This document shows positions 53,101-61,537 of a stretch of 64,000 nt of DNA, piece by piece (within the stretch, counting starts at the first letter, position 1; the number at the start of each line of letters is the position of its first letter). The stretch is from Pseudalgibacter ostreae (GTDB lineage Bacteria > Bacteroidota > Bacteroidia > Flavobacteriales > Flavobacteriaceae). Below the pieces are notes generated by a model, which was not told the origin of the DNA, made no database searches, and worked only from the letters and a program-made list of their open reading frames with translations. The position numbers and the translations under genes are program-made. The stretch spans positions 13,991-77,990 of the forward strand of contig NZ_JBHMFC010000013.1 in NCBI RefSeq assembly GCF_042427585.1, written 5' to 3'.

Positions 53101-54617
53101 TTGCCCAATTGATTTTCGATTTGAAAAACGCCAATCGCGACGCGAGAATCAATGTAAAGCTGGTATCGGAAGTTGGTGTTGGCACTATTGCTGCTGGGGT
53201 AGCCAAAGCGAAGGCCGACGTGGTTTTAATAGCTGGCTATGACGGCGGTACAGGAGCCTCCCCTTTAACATCGTTAAAGCATGCTGGGCTCCCTTGGGAA
53301 CTAGGTCTTGCTGAAGCCCAACAAACTTTGGTACTCAACAATTTACGAAGTAGAATTGTAGTGGAATGCGATGGCCAATTAAAAACTGGACGGGATGTAG
53401 CTATTGCCGCATTATTGGGCGCAGAAGAATTTGGATTTGCAACAGCGCCATTAGTAGCTTCTGGTTGCATTATGATGCGTAAATGCCATTTAAATACCTG
53501 CCCAGTAGGAATAGCGACCCAAGACAAAACGTTGCGTAAAAACTTTAAAGGCACACCAGAACACGTTATCAACTTCTTCTTTTATATAGCGGAAGAACTA
53601 AGGGCTATTATGGCACAATTAGGTTTTAGGACCCTGGATGAAATGATAGGACAAACCCATAAAATAAATGCCAATAAGGCCATCACACATTACAAAGCAA
53701 AAGGGTTAGATTTATCTTCTATTTTATATACGCCTACGTCTTACCATTCCTTAATTAAAAAGAATACTGAAAAACAAGACCATCATTTAGACCACGTACT
53801 GGATCTTCAAATACTTAAAGACTCGCACCGTGCTTTATACAGAAAGGTACAAACCAATTTAAATTATCCAATCTGCAACACCAATCGAACTATTGGCGCT
53901 ATTATCAGTAATGAAATTTCAAAAATATACGGCCACCTAGGACTACCGGAAGACACCTTAAATATTAAATTTACGGGCTCGGCAGGGCAAAGTTTTGGAG
54001 CTTTTGGAGCCCACGGACTAACCTTTACAGTGGAAGGCAATACTAATGATTATGTTGGAAAAGGTTTATCTGGGGCCAAGTTGATTATTAAAAAACCTGA
54101 AAAGGCCAGCTTCTTAGCAGAACATAACATCATTGTAGGAAATGTTTGCCTATTTGGTGCCGTGGAAGGACAAGCCTATATCAATGGGATTGCTGGAGAG
54201 CGTTTTGCCGTAAGAAACTCTGGCGCCATTGCCGTAGTAGAAGGCGTAGGCGATCATGGCTGTGAATACATGACCGGCGGACAAGTTATTGTACTTGGTA
54301 ATACAGGAAGAAACTTTGCCGCAGGTATGAGTGGTGGTATTGCTTATGTGTATGATCCAGAGCATAAATTTGTAAATGGGCTATGCAATACAGAAACTAT
54401 AGAATTTGAAGCTTTAACGGATGAAAATGTTGCAGAATTAAAAACACACATTCAGAAACATATTCTTTACACAAATAGCAACAGAGGTAAAGACATTATA
54501 AAAGATTGGGATAATAGCCTAAAGCACTTTGTAAAAGTAATGCCAACAGAATACAAAAAAGCTTTAAAGCGATTAGAGACAGAAGAACAAATGGTAGAAG
54601 AATTAACAATAGCATAA
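50103..54617 (+). CDS. gltB: Glutamate synthase large subunit
   Basis: The 1504-residue GOGAT alpha subunit transfers the glutamine amide to 2-oxoglutarate. The glutaminase nucleophile is Cys17 in EHENCGAGF, exposed after removal of a 16-residue propeptide (MMKKQGLYLPEF...). It has the FMN/2-oxoglutarate domain (GGKSNSGEGGED, AQGAKPGEGGQLPGEKV, PPPHHDIYSIEDL), the 3Fe-4S cysteines in CIMMRKCHLNTCPVG, and the C-terminal beta-helix domain (GGQVIVLGNTGRNFAAGMSGG). The ATG at 50067 would add 12 residues but lies at the promoter, so 50103 is preferred. Operon with gltD, three bases apart. Confidence 0.95.
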   Translation: MMKKQGLYLPEFEHENCGAGFICNLKGEKTNQIIHDALEILVKLEHRGGVSADGKTGDGAGLLIDIPHDYFKRVCEFDIPEQREYAVGMVFLPKNKNQYLYCKNTLEKEIKTQGLTILGWRKVPVDSSHLGPIALASEPTIEQVFVGKTENLTDDIFKAKLYAARKISEHDISNSKMDESAFFYIPSLSTTTIIYKGIIMPEDIGPYYTDLQQTDLVTRLALVHQRFSTNTMPTWELAQPFRYMCQNGEINTLRGNVSRMRVREEIMRSKVFGPQIEKLFPIILPGKSDSASMDMVVELLTHTGRSLPEIMMMMIPEAWEKHQTMSEERKAFYEYNGCIMEPWDGPASVPFTDGDYVGALLDRNGLRPSRYTVTKSGKLIMASEIGVVDIPAEDIESHGRLEPGKMFLVDMNEGRILKDEEIKNKIVSERPYKDWLDKTRLHLRDIPYNNETCPIETIDIKTRQRLFNYTYEDIQEVITPMAVAGKEALGSMGTDTPLAVLSDRPQLISNYFKQLFAQVTNPPLDGIREEIVTDISLNLGKDRNIFSISERQCRKLRIQNPVISNADLEKIRNISVESFKAETIEILYPKAQGLNGLEDALEAIIKQIEKALDRKTNIIILTDRGVNKEFAPIPALLACSYVNHQMNRLRKRSYFDIIIESAEPREPHHFATLFGYGASAINPFMVNEIIRAQVKEGFITGIDEQKAVDNFNKAIGKGILKIMNKIGISTLHSYRGSQIFEIVGFNSQFVEKYFPYTTSRIEGIGLYEIEKEISERYKYAYPAYYIDKRLGLNIGGDYRWRRNGERHMFNPTTVAKLQQAVRLSDQASYDVYAKAINEQSENLMTIRGLFEFNNLDPIPLEEVEPWTEIVKRFKTGAMSYGSISREAHENLAIAMNRIGGKSNSGEGGEDRKRFQKDMNGDSRNSAIKQVASGRFGVTSHYLTNAKEIQIKMAQGAKPGEGGQLPGEKVLPWIAAARNSTPFVGLISPPPHHDIYSIEDLAQLIFDLKNANRDARINVKLVSEVGVGTIAAGVAKAKADVVLIAGYDGGTGASPLTSLKHAGLPWELGLAEAQQTLVLNNLRSRIVVECDGQLKTGRDVAIAALLGAEEFGFATAPLVASGCIMMRKCHLNTCPVGIATQDKTLRKNFKGTPEHVINFFFYIAEELRAIMAQLGFRTLDEMIGQTHKINANKAITHYKAKGLDLSSILYTPTSYHSLIKKNTEKQDHHLDHVLDLQILKDSHRALYRKVQTNLNYPICNTNRTIGAIISNEISKIYGHLGLPEDTLNIKFTGSAGQSFGAFGAHGLTFTVEGNTNDYVGKGLSGAKLIIKKPEKASFLAEHNIIVGNVCLFGAVEGQAYINGIAGERFAVRNSGAIAVVEGVGDHGCEYMTGGQVIVLGNTGRNFAAGMSGGIAYVYDPEHKFVNGLCNTETIEFEALTDENVAELKTHIQKHILYTNSNRGKDIIKDWDNSLKHFVKVMPTEYKKALKRLETEEQMVEELTIA

Positions 54618-54620
54618 GTC

Positions 54621-56084
54621 ATGGGAAAAATAACAGGATTTAAAGAATTTGAAAGACAAGATGAGACTTACGCGCCAGTAAAAGATCGTGTAAAACATTA
54701 TAAAGAATTTACAATACCCTTAAAAGAGGAAGACATGTCCAAACAAGGGTCCCGCTGTATGGATTGCGGTATTCCTTTTTGCCATAGTGGATGTCCTCTA
54801 GGAAATTTGATTCCAGATTTCAACCATATGGTACACCAAGGAGAATGGCAAAAAGCGTCTTGGCTGCTACACTCTACCAATAATTTCCCCGAATTTACTG
54901 GGCGTTTATGTCCAGCTCCTTGTGAAAAATCGTGTGTATTGGGCATTATAGAAGACCCCGTTTCGATAGAAAACATCGAAAAGATGATTGTAGAGCGTGC
55001 TTTTAAAGAAGGATGGATAAAACCGCAACCCCCAAAACACAGAACTGGAAAAACCATTGCCGTTGTAGGCTCTGGACCTGCTGGCTTGGCCGCTGCCCAA
55101 CAACTAAACAGAGCAGGCCATATGGTAACTGTTTTTGAAAGAGATAATGCTATTGGAGGATTACTACGCTACGGCATTCCTAACTTTAAAATGGAAAAGG
55201 GCATTATTGATCGTCGTGTCGCTATACTAAAGGCTGAAGGTATCATATTTAAAGTCAACATAAACGTAGGCGTAAACTATTCTGTAGAAAAACTAAAAGA
55301 CTTTGATGCCGTAGTACTGTGTGGCGGTGCCACTACAAGAAGAAGCTTACCTACCCCCGGTATAGAGGCCGATGGTGTGGTACAAGCCATGGATTTCTTA
55401 ACCCAACAAACCAAAGTACTCTTTGGCGAAGACATTAAGGACCAAGTAAAAGCAACAGATAAACATGTTATTGTTATTGGTGGTGGCGATACGGGTTCTG
55501 ATTGTGTGGGAACATCTAATAGACACGGTGCTAAATCGGTGGTTAATTTTGAAATCATGCCAAAACCCCCTGGGCATCGTTCTGCAACTACGCCTTGGCC
55601 ATTTTGGCCATTACAATTAAAAACATCCACTTCTCATGAAGAAGGCGTGGAAAGAAACTGGCTAATCAATACCAAAGCGTTTATTAAAGACAAAAACGGG
55701 AAATTAACAGCTTTAAAAACGGTTAACGTAGAGTGGAAAATGGTTCCTGGCGAACGCCCACAACTTATTGAAATTGAAGGCACAGAAAAAACATGGCCAT
55801 GCGACCTCGCCCTTTTGGCTTTAGGGTTTACTGGACCTGAAAGCTCTATTGCAGACCAACTAGGCCTAGAGTTAGATGCACGCTCAAATTACAAAGCTGC
55901 ATATGGAAAATACCAGACCAATGTCCCTAACATATTTACTGCTGGCGATATGCGCCGTGGCCAATCTTTAATTGTTTGGGCCATTTCGGAAGGTAGAGAA
56001 GCTGCACGACAAGTTGATATTTTCTTAATGGGAAGCTCAGACCTAGCAACCAAAAACGAAACGGGAGATTTAGTTGCGCTATAG
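54621..56084 (+). CDS. gltD: Glutamate synthase small subunit
   Basis: The 487-residue GOGAT beta subunit oxidises NAD(P)H and passes electrons to GltB. The N-terminal cysteines (CMDCGIPFCHSGCPLGN, CPAPCEKSCVLG) bind 4Fe-4S clusters. FAD-binding VVGSGPAGLAAAQQL and NAD(P)-binding VIGGGDTGSDCVGT follow, and FTAGDMRRGQSLIVWAISEGR is the C-terminal FAD contact. Second gene of gltBD; a strong terminator follows. Confidence 0.96.
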   Translation: MGKITGFKEFERQDETYAPVKDRVKHYKEFTIPLKEEDMSKQGSRCMDCGIPFCHSGCPLGNLIPDFNHMVHQGEWQKASWLLHSTNNFPEFTGRLCPAPCEKSCVLGIIEDPVSIENIEKMIVERAFKEGWIKPQPPKHRTGKTIAVVGSGPAGLAAAQQLNRAGHMVTVFERDNAIGGLLRYGIPNFKMEKGIIDRRVAILKAEGIIFKVNINVGVNYSVEKLKDFDAVVLCGGATTRRSLPTPGIEADGVVQAMDFLTQQTKVLFGEDIKDQVKATDKHVIVIGGGDTGSDCVGTSNRHGAKSVVNFEIMPKPPGHRSATTPWPFWPLQLKTSTSHEEGVERNWLINTKAFIKDKNGKLTALKTVNVEWKMVPGERPQLIEIEGTEKTWPCDLALLALGFTGPESSIADQLGLELDARSNYKAAYGKYQTNVPNIFTAGDMRRGQSLIVWAISEGREAARQVDIFLMGSSDLATKNETGDLVAL

Positions 56085-56104
56085 AGCATGGTAAAACAGT
56101 TATA

Positions 56105-56145
56105 ACAAAATCCTTTTGCAACAAGTTATTGCAAAAGGATTTTGT
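56105..56145 (+). terminator. Strong terminator of gltBD
   Basis: A perfect 17-base-pair stem (56105-56121 with 56129-56145), a 7-base loop and T-rich sequence after it. Confidence 0.88.
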
Positions 56146-56244
56146 TTGTTTAAAACAGCTTATTTAATATAGCTCGTTTTTCTCATAGTGTTATTGTATA
56201 ATTAAATCCAATAATCATGTAATATTTCAAACGGAAACACCGTG

Positions 56245-56252
56245 TAACTTTG
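56245..56252 (+). promoter_or_regulatory. -7 element of the mla operon
   Basis: TAACTTTG, with expected start near 56258, about 26 bases before the mlaE ATG. Confidence 0.5.
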
Positions 56253-56283
56253 TAGTCATCTTTTTCTAATTCTAAAAAGAATT

Positions 56284-57102
56284 ATGCACAAAAAACGACA
56301 CACTTCCGACCAAAAAACTTTAAATCAGAATTCATTTTTAATTCTGGCAAAAGAAAAAGGTACCGCATTTTTTTTAGGTATAGCAAATGTTATAGAATAC
56401 TTAGCATTAATCTTACGAAATTTTATTAGTAAAAAATTTGAATTTCAAGAGTTTTTAAAACAGTGTTATCAAATTGGCAATAAATCGGTAGGACTCATAT
56501 CTATAACGGGTATTATCATCGGGTTGGTTTTAACCATCCAATCCAGACCCGCTTTAGTAGATTTTGGCGCTGTAGCGATGCTACCTGGCATGGTTGCTGT
56601 TTCTATCTTTAGAGAAATGGGCCCCGTAATCACAGCTTTAATATGTGCAGGAAAAATTGGTTCTAGTATGGGCGCAGAACTAGGCTCTATGCGTGTAACG
56701 GAACAAATAGACGCCATGGAGGTTTCTAACACAAATCCTATAAATTTCTTAATCATACCAAGAGTACTTGCCGCTACAATCATGATCCCTTTATTAACCT
56801 TATACGCAGATGCTATAGGTATTTTTGGAAGTTGGCTAGGCATTAACATTAAAGATGATTTTAGCTTACAATTATTTTTAAATCAAGCCTTTAGCGTGGT
56901 TGGATTTTCCGATATTTTTCCTGCGGTAATCAAGACCTTCTTTTTTGGAGCTGTAATAGGCTTAGTAGGATGTTATAAAGGATATCATGCTGGAAGAGGA
57001 ACAGAAAGCGTTGGCGTTGCTGCAAATTCTGCCGTAGTAACCGCATCGTTGTTATTAATTGTTGTGGATTTAATTGCCGTACAAATAACCGATCTATTAT
57101 AA
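56284..57102 (+). CDS. mlaE: MlaE-type ABC transporter permease
   Basis: The 272-residue inner-membrane permease of a lipid-transport (MCE) ABC system moves phospholipid between inner and outer membrane. The family segments GIIIGLVLTIQSRPALVDFGA, REMGPVITALICAGKIGSSMGAELGSM and GCYKGYHAGRGTESVGVA are readable, with about five membrane helices. The stop shares a base with the ATG of mlaF (TAATG), showing coupling. Confidence 0.94.
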   Translation: MHKKRHTSDQKTLNQNSFLILAKEKGTAFFLGIANVIEYLALILRNFISKKFEFQEFLKQCYQIGNKSVGLISITGIIIGLVLTIQSRPALVDFGAVAMLPGMVAVSIFREMGPVITALICAGKIGSSMGAELGSMRVTEQIDAMEVSNTNPINFLIIPRVLAATIMIPLLTLYADAIGIFGSWLGINIKDDFSLQLFLNQAFSVVGFSDIFPAVIKTFFFGAVIGLVGCYKGYHAGRGTESVGVAANSAVVTASLLLIVVDLIAVQITDLL

Positions 57103-57845
57103 TGGAAAAAACTACAGATAACGTTATCATAAGCATTAAAGACCTTAAAAAAAGTTTTGGATCCCAAAACATATTAGATGGGATTACGCTCGAACTCCAT
57201 GAAAAAGAAAACTTAGTGGTCTTAGGAAAATCCGGTTCAGGAAAATCCGTGCTAATAAAATGCATTGTAAGCCTTTTACAACATGACGAAGGAAGCATAC
57301 AGGTTGGCCCCCATGAGCTAACCGACATCAATGAGGAGGATCTAATGGAAGTTCGTAGAAAAATCGGATTTCTTTTCCAAGGTGCCGCCCTATACGACTC
57401 CATGACAGTTAGGGGAAATTTATCATTTGTATTATCACGCTTAAGTGAATCCTTTTCAGAAGCGGAAATAAACACTAAAATTGTTGAGATTTTAGAAAGT
57501 GTTGGCTTACCAGACGCTATAGACCAAATGCCCTCAGAACTCTCTGGAGGCATGAAAAAAAGAATCGGATTGGCCAGGACGCTAGTAGTCAATCCTAAAA
57601 TTATTTTATATGATGAACCTACTACTGGCCTAGACCCCATCACATCTAACGAAATAAGTAATTTAATAAACGAAACCAAGGCTAAATTCAATAACGCCTC
57701 CATAATTATTACGCACGATATTAACTGCGTAAAAAAAGTAGCAGACCGAATAGCCATGATTAAAGACGGAAAAGTTTACAAACAAGGCAACTTAGAGGAA
57801 TTCATTAATTCAGACGACGATTATATCCAATCCTTTTTTAAATAA
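57102..57845 (+). CDS. mlaF: MlaF-type ABC transporter ATPase
   Basis: The 247-residue ATP-binding subunit powers MCE lipid transport on the cytosolic face. Walker A (LGKSGSGKSVLIK), Q-loop (FLFQGAALYDSMTV), signature (ELSGGMKKRIGLAR, with the GGMKKR of the Mla group) and Walker B (IILYDEPTTGLDP) are all intact. It overlaps mlaE by one base and is followed by mlaD after six. Confidence 0.96.
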   Translation: MEKTTDNVIISIKDLKKSFGSQNILDGITLELHEKENLVVLGKSGSGKSVLIKCIVSLLQHDEGSIQVGPHELTDINEEDLMEVRRKIGFLFQGAALYDSMTVRGNLSFVLSRLSESFSEAEINTKIVEILESVGLPDAIDQMPSELSGGMKKRIGLARTLVVNPKIILYDEPTTGLDPITSNEISNLINETKAKFNNASIIITHDINCVKKVADRIAMIKDGKVYKQGNLEEFINSDDDYIQSFFK

Positions 57846-57851
57846 AAAACC

Positions 57852-58616
57852 ATGAAAACACAACAAAACAACTCATACAAGATCAAACTTGGAATATTTG
57901 TCACTTTAGCCCTCTTAATCCTATTTGCTATTATTTTCTTTATTGGCAGCCAACAAAATCTATTCAGTTCAAAATTCAAAATTCATACAGAGTTCCGTAA
58001 CGTTAGTGGGTTACAAATAGGTGGCCAAGTACGTTTTTCAGGAATTTCTGTTGGTACTATTGAAAATATAGAGATTATTAATGACTCAACTGTAAGCGTA
58101 ATGGCCCTAATGGTTAACGACGTAAAGAAGTTTATTAAGCAAGACAGCAAAGCATCCATAAGCTCAGAAGGCGTTATCGGAGATAAAATATTGGTGGTTT
58201 CGCAAGGAAGCTCCAACGCTGCCGAAATTGAAGATGGCGAAACGATTCAATCTTTTGAACCAGTAGAGTTTGATGCCATACTGTCTTCCATAAAGATTAC
58301 GGCCGAAAATGCAGAAGTGATTTCTGATGAATTGGCAACCATGCTTGTAGGCATTAATGAAGGTGAAGGCACTTTAGGGAAATTAATGAACGATGAAGGC
58401 GTTGCCCAGGATTTAGAAAAAACCATGGAAAATTTAAAAAAAGGCACTAAAGGATTAGAACAGAATATGGAAGCAGCCAAACATAATTTCCTTTTAAGAG
58501 GTTTCTTTAAAAAGAAAGCTAGAGAAAAGGAAAAAGCCAAAGAAGAAGCGCAAAAGAAAGCAGAAAGAGAAGCGGAGGAAAAAGCGGAGGAACTAGAGGG
58601 AAAAACATCAAATTAA
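57852..58616 (+). CDS. mlaD: MlaD-type MCE substrate-binding protein
   Basis: A 254-residue protein with one N-terminal membrane helix (LGIFVTLALLILFAIIFFIG) and an MCE domain at about 38-120 (HTEFRNVSGLQIGGQVRFSGISVG). The C-terminal tail is a long, charged helix (AREKEKAKEEAQKKAERE). It forms the periplasmic ring that receives lipid. It is the last gene of mlaEFD; no mlaB or mlaC is nearby, as usual in Bacteroidota. Confidence 0.93.
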   Translation: MKTQQNNSYKIKLGIFVTLALLILFAIIFFIGSQQNLFSSKFKIHTEFRNVSGLQIGGQVRFSGISVGTIENIEIINDSTVSVMALMVNDVKKFIKQDSKASISSEGVIGDKILVVSQGSSNAAEIEDGETIQSFEPVEFDAILSSIKITAENAEVISDELATMLVGINEGEGTLGKLMNDEGVAQDLEKTMENLKKGTKGLEQNMEAAKHNFLLRGFFKKKAREKEKAKEEAQKKAEREAEEKAEELEGKTSN

Positions 58617-58757
58617 CAGCTCTTAAAAATAAAATTCACGCTTTTAAGCGTAATGTCTTAGTCGCTTAATAAAGCGGCAATATATTTTTAGTAACAGACT
58701 GTTTTTTGAGCTAAAAATTTAATGTACTTTTAGGTTTATATCATAAAACACTAAAAA

Positions 58758-59114
58758 ATGAAACGCATCATTACAGCACCACTAAAAATAAAAAACATGA
58801 AACTCTTGCGTTTTGGTCGTGATTTTAAACCAGACGAAGAAGTTATTTTAAGAGACTATCTTGCCATAGAGCGCACACGTTTAGCAAACGAACGAACCCT
58901 TTTATCTTACATAAGATCCTCATTATACTTGCTTTTGGGCAGTATCGCCTTTTTTCAGCTTAAAGATTTTTCTAATTTCAAATACCTAGCCTTACTTTCT
59001 TTAATATTTAGCGCTATTTTTTTTGTTATCGGAGTGTACCGTTTCACATTACTCAAAAAAAGCCTAAAACGCTTATATTATATTTCCGAAGAAAAGGAAC
59101 AGGCTACTAAATAA
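58758..59114 (+). CDS. DUF202 family membrane protein
   Basis: 118 residues. The DUF202 hallmark LRDYLAIERTRLANERTLLSYIR precedes two or three membrane helices. The function is unsettled in bacteria; distant relatives include eukaryotic vacuolar transporter chaperone parts. An alternative start is the Met at about residue 14 (MKLLRFGRDF). It is separated from mlaD by 141 bases and probably transcribed independently (TACTTTTA near-promoter upstream). Confidence 0.85.
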   Translation: MKRIITAPLKIKNMKLLRFGRDFKPDEEVILRDYLAIERTRLANERTLLSYIRSSLYLLLGSIAFFQLKDFSNFKYLALLSLIFSAIFFVIGVYRFTLLKKSLKRLYYISEEKEQATK

Positions 59115-59158
59115 CAGCCAGTTGTATCGAAAAACAACTTCGTATGCCTTTTAAATGG

Positions 59159-59188
59159 CACAGCTGTGTTTTAAGTTACCACAGCTGT
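59159..59188. repeat. Two copies of the palindrome ACAGCTGT, 21 bases apart
   Basis: ACAGCTGT begins at 59160 (inside CACAGCTGTG) and again at 59181, exactly two helical turns apart. The stretch lies in the 240-base gap between the DUF202 gene and yicC and could be a dimeric regulator site or a hairpin. Confidence 0.55.
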
Positions 59189-59336
59189 TTCGAGCTCGAT
59201 TATTTACAAAATCGCTTTTCTTTTAAAGCCTATACAATTCTTTCACCCTTAGCAACCAAATAACGTGTTGGCCTTAAAGTCTTAAACAATAGCCCATAAA
59301 GACCTACTCCTTGCTTCTTATCGTTTAAGTTTTAAT

Positions 59337-59344
59337 TATCTTTG
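59337..59344 (+). promoter_or_regulatory. -7 element of the yicC-gmk-nadD unit
   Basis: TATCTTTG, with expected start near 59350, about 15 bases before the preferred yicC ATG at 59365. Confidence 0.55.
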
Positions 59345-59364
59345 CATAACTAAAAATGCATCAT

Positions 59365-60222
59365 ATGATATATTCAATGACGGGATACGGTAAATCGGTC
59401 TTACAGTTACCTTCAAAAAAAATAACCATCGAAATTAAATCGCTAAACAGCAAAAGTCTTGATTTAAACACTCGAATGCCGTCAATTTATCGCGAAAAAG
59501 AATTGGATATTCGGAAATTAGTAGGCCTTAAACTAGAACGTGGCAAAGTTGATTTTTCGATTTTCGCTGAAATTACCGGCGAAGAAACCACTAGCCAAAT
59601 CAATACTCCCGTTGTAAAACAATATATCAAACAGCTTAAAGCAATTGTAGATAGCAATGAAATAGAATTGCTAAAAATGGCAGTTCGCTTTCCAGATGCT
59701 TTAAATACAGAACGTACAGATATAGACGAAGACGAATGGCAAGCCATTTTAAACGAAATCGAATTGGCTTTAGAAAACATCAATATTTACAGATTAGATG
59801 AAGGGAAGGTTTTGGAGCAGGATTTTAAAAACCGCATTCAAACCATATCCTCGCTTTTAGATGATGTAATCGCTATAGACCCTGAGCGCATAACAGCCGT
59901 TAGGGAACGCTTACTTAAAGGCGTTGAAGAACTTAAAGAGAAGTTTGACGAAAACCGTTTTGAACAGGAACTGGTGTATTATATCGAAAAATACGATATT
60001 ACTGAAGAAAAAGTACGTCTTAAAAACCATTTAAACTATTTTTTATCGGCACTAGATTCCGAAGACTCGAATGGTAAAAAATTAGGCTTTATTTCTCAAG
60101 AAATAGGACGAGAGATCAATACCATAGGCTCCAAAAGTAATTACGCATCCATGCAGCAGTTAGTGGTACAAATGAAAGATGAATTAGAGAAAATAAAAGA
60201 ACAATTATTAAATGTCTTATAA
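59365..60222 (+). CDS. yicC: YicC-family endoribonuclease
   Basis: YicC/YloC proteins are RNases involved in stress and small-RNA decay. The N-terminal IYSMTGYG, the middle EIKSLNSKSLDLNTRMP and the C-terminal KLGFISQEIGREINTIGSKS are the family signatures. The start at 59365 (MIYSMTGYG) matches the usual family N-terminus; the ATG at 59356 (MHH...) is a possible alternative nine bases upstream. It precedes gmk and nadD on the same strand in an order common in Bacteroidota. Confidence 0.92.
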   Translation: MIYSMTGYGKSVLQLPSKKITIEIKSLNSKSLDLNTRMPSIYREKELDIRKLVGLKLERGKVDFSIFAEITGEETTSQINTPVVKQYIKQLKAIVDSNEIELLKMAVRFPDALNTERTDIDEDEWQAILNEIELALENINIYRLDEGKVLEQDFKNRIQTISSLLDDVIAIDPERITAVRERLLKGVEELKEKFDENRFEQELVYYIEKYDITEEKVRLKNHLNYFLSALDSEDSNGKKLGFISQEIGREINTIGSKSNYASMQQLVVQMKDELEKIKEQLLNVL

Positions 60223-60282
60223 AGACAAAAGGTAGTTAAATTATACAATACAAATAAAAACAGTACACAACGCCTAGTCGAA

Positions 60283-60894
60283 GTGTCTTTAAAAAAACAG
60301 AAGTTGGCAACTACAAACGATAGCAAATCAAATAAACTCATTGTATTCTCGGCGCCTTCAGGTTCTGGAAAAACCACGATTGTAAAACACTTATTAGGTC
60401 GTAAGGATCTAAATTTAGAGTTTTCCATATCGGCGGCTTCAAGAGCTAAACGCGGGGACGAAGTAGACGGAAAAGATTATTATTTTTTATCTGCCGAAGC
60501 GTTTAAGTCAAAAATTAAAAATGATGAGTTTTTAGAATGGGAAGAAGTGTATCGCGATAATTTCTATGGAACTTTAAAAACTGAAGTAGAACGTATTTGG
60601 GCAAAAGGCAAGCATGTTATTTTTGATATTGATGTTTCGGGCGGCTTACGAATTAAACGCAAATTCCCAGACCAAACCTTAGCTATTTTTGTAAAACCCC
60701 CAAGTATCGATGAGCTTAAAATAAGATTAAAAAAACGTAAAACTGAAACTGATGATAAAATAAACATGCGGGTTGCAAAAGCGTCTGCGGAACTGGCTAC
60801 GGCACCTTTGTTCGATACTATTATCATTAACGATCATTTAGAAAAAGCCTTAAATGATGCCGAAACTTTAGTTCATGATTTTATAAATTCTTAA
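60283..60894 (+). CDS. gmk: Guanylate kinase, GTG start
   Basis: The 203-residue enzyme phosphorylates GMP to GDP. P-loop FSAPSGSGKTTIV, SAASRAKRGDEVDGKDYYFL and FDIDVSGGLRIK are canonical. No ATG lies in frame between the preceding stop and the P-loop; GTG at 60283 is the best start and leaves an N-terminal basic extension of about 20 residues. It is 60 bases after yicC and 9 bases before nadD. Confidence 0.94.
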   Translation: MSLKKQKLATTNDSKSNKLIVFSAPSGSGKTTIVKHLLGRKDLNLEFSISAASRAKRGDEVDGKDYYFLSAEAFKSKIKNDEFLEWEEVYRDNFYGTLKTEVERIWAKGKHVIFDIDVSGGLRIKRKFPDQTLAIFVKPPSIDELKIRLKKRKTETDDKINMRVAKASAELATAPLFDTIIINDHLEKALNDAETLVHDFINS

Positions 60895-60903
60895 ATAATT
60901 ATC

Positions 60904-61485
60904 ATGAACGTAGGATTGTATTTTGGCTCTTTTAACCCCATTCATATTGGTCATTTAATAATTGCAAATTACATGGCAGAACATAGCGATTTAGACCAGG
61001 TTTGGTTTGTAGTAACGCCACACAGTCCTTTCAAAAAAAAACGCAGTCTACTAGACAACTACGACCGCTTAGAGATGGTTCACCTCGCTATTAAGGACTA
61101 TCCAAAACTTAATTTTAGTGATATCGAGTTTAATTTACCACAGCCCAATTATACTATAGATACATTGGTTTATTTACAAGAAAAACATCCTAAACATCAG
61201 TTTTCGCTAATAATGGGTGAGGACAATTTAAAGAGCCTTCATAAATGGAAAAATTATGAAATGATTCTTGAAAACCATCCCATTTATGTGTACCCTAGAA
61301 TTTCGGATACAAAAGCAAGCCCAGCGCTAAAGGGCCATAATAACATCCATTTTATTGATGCTCCCATTATGGAATTATCATCTACATACATTCGCCAAGC
61401 AATTAAAAACGGCAAAAATGTACAACCCATGCTACCACAACATGTTTGGAAATATTTAGAGGACATGAACTTTTATAGGGATTAA
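60904..61485 (+). CDS. nadD: Nicotinate-nucleotide adenylyltransferase
   Basis: The 193-residue enzyme forms nicotinate adenine dinucleotide from NaMN and ATP. The N-terminal GSFNPIHIGHL (8-18) is the nucleotidyl-transferase motif, and ELSSTYIRQAI is the C-terminal SSTxIR motif. It sits nine bases after gmk. Functionally it joins nadA and nadB found 20 kb away. Confidence 0.95.
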   Translation: MNVGLYFGSFNPIHIGHLIIANYMAEHSDLDQVWFVVTPHSPFKKKRSLLDNYDRLEMVHLAIKDYPKLNFSDIEFNLPQPNYTIDTLVYLQEKHPKHQFSLIMGEDNLKSLHKWKNYEMILENHPIYVYPRISDTKASPALKGHNNIHFIDAPIMELSSTYIRQAIKNGKNVQPMLPQHVWKYLEDMNFYRD

Positions 61486-61537
61486 GCCTTAAATCTTAAC
61501 TTACATCTAAAACGAATGCTTTGAGCCTCTTTTTTAA

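Noticed and set aside
56930..57757. Minus-strand 275-codon frame opposite mlaEF
   Set aside because: It spans two overlapping conserved genes on the other strand and is Ser-rich, as expected from antisense of AT-rich coding DNA.
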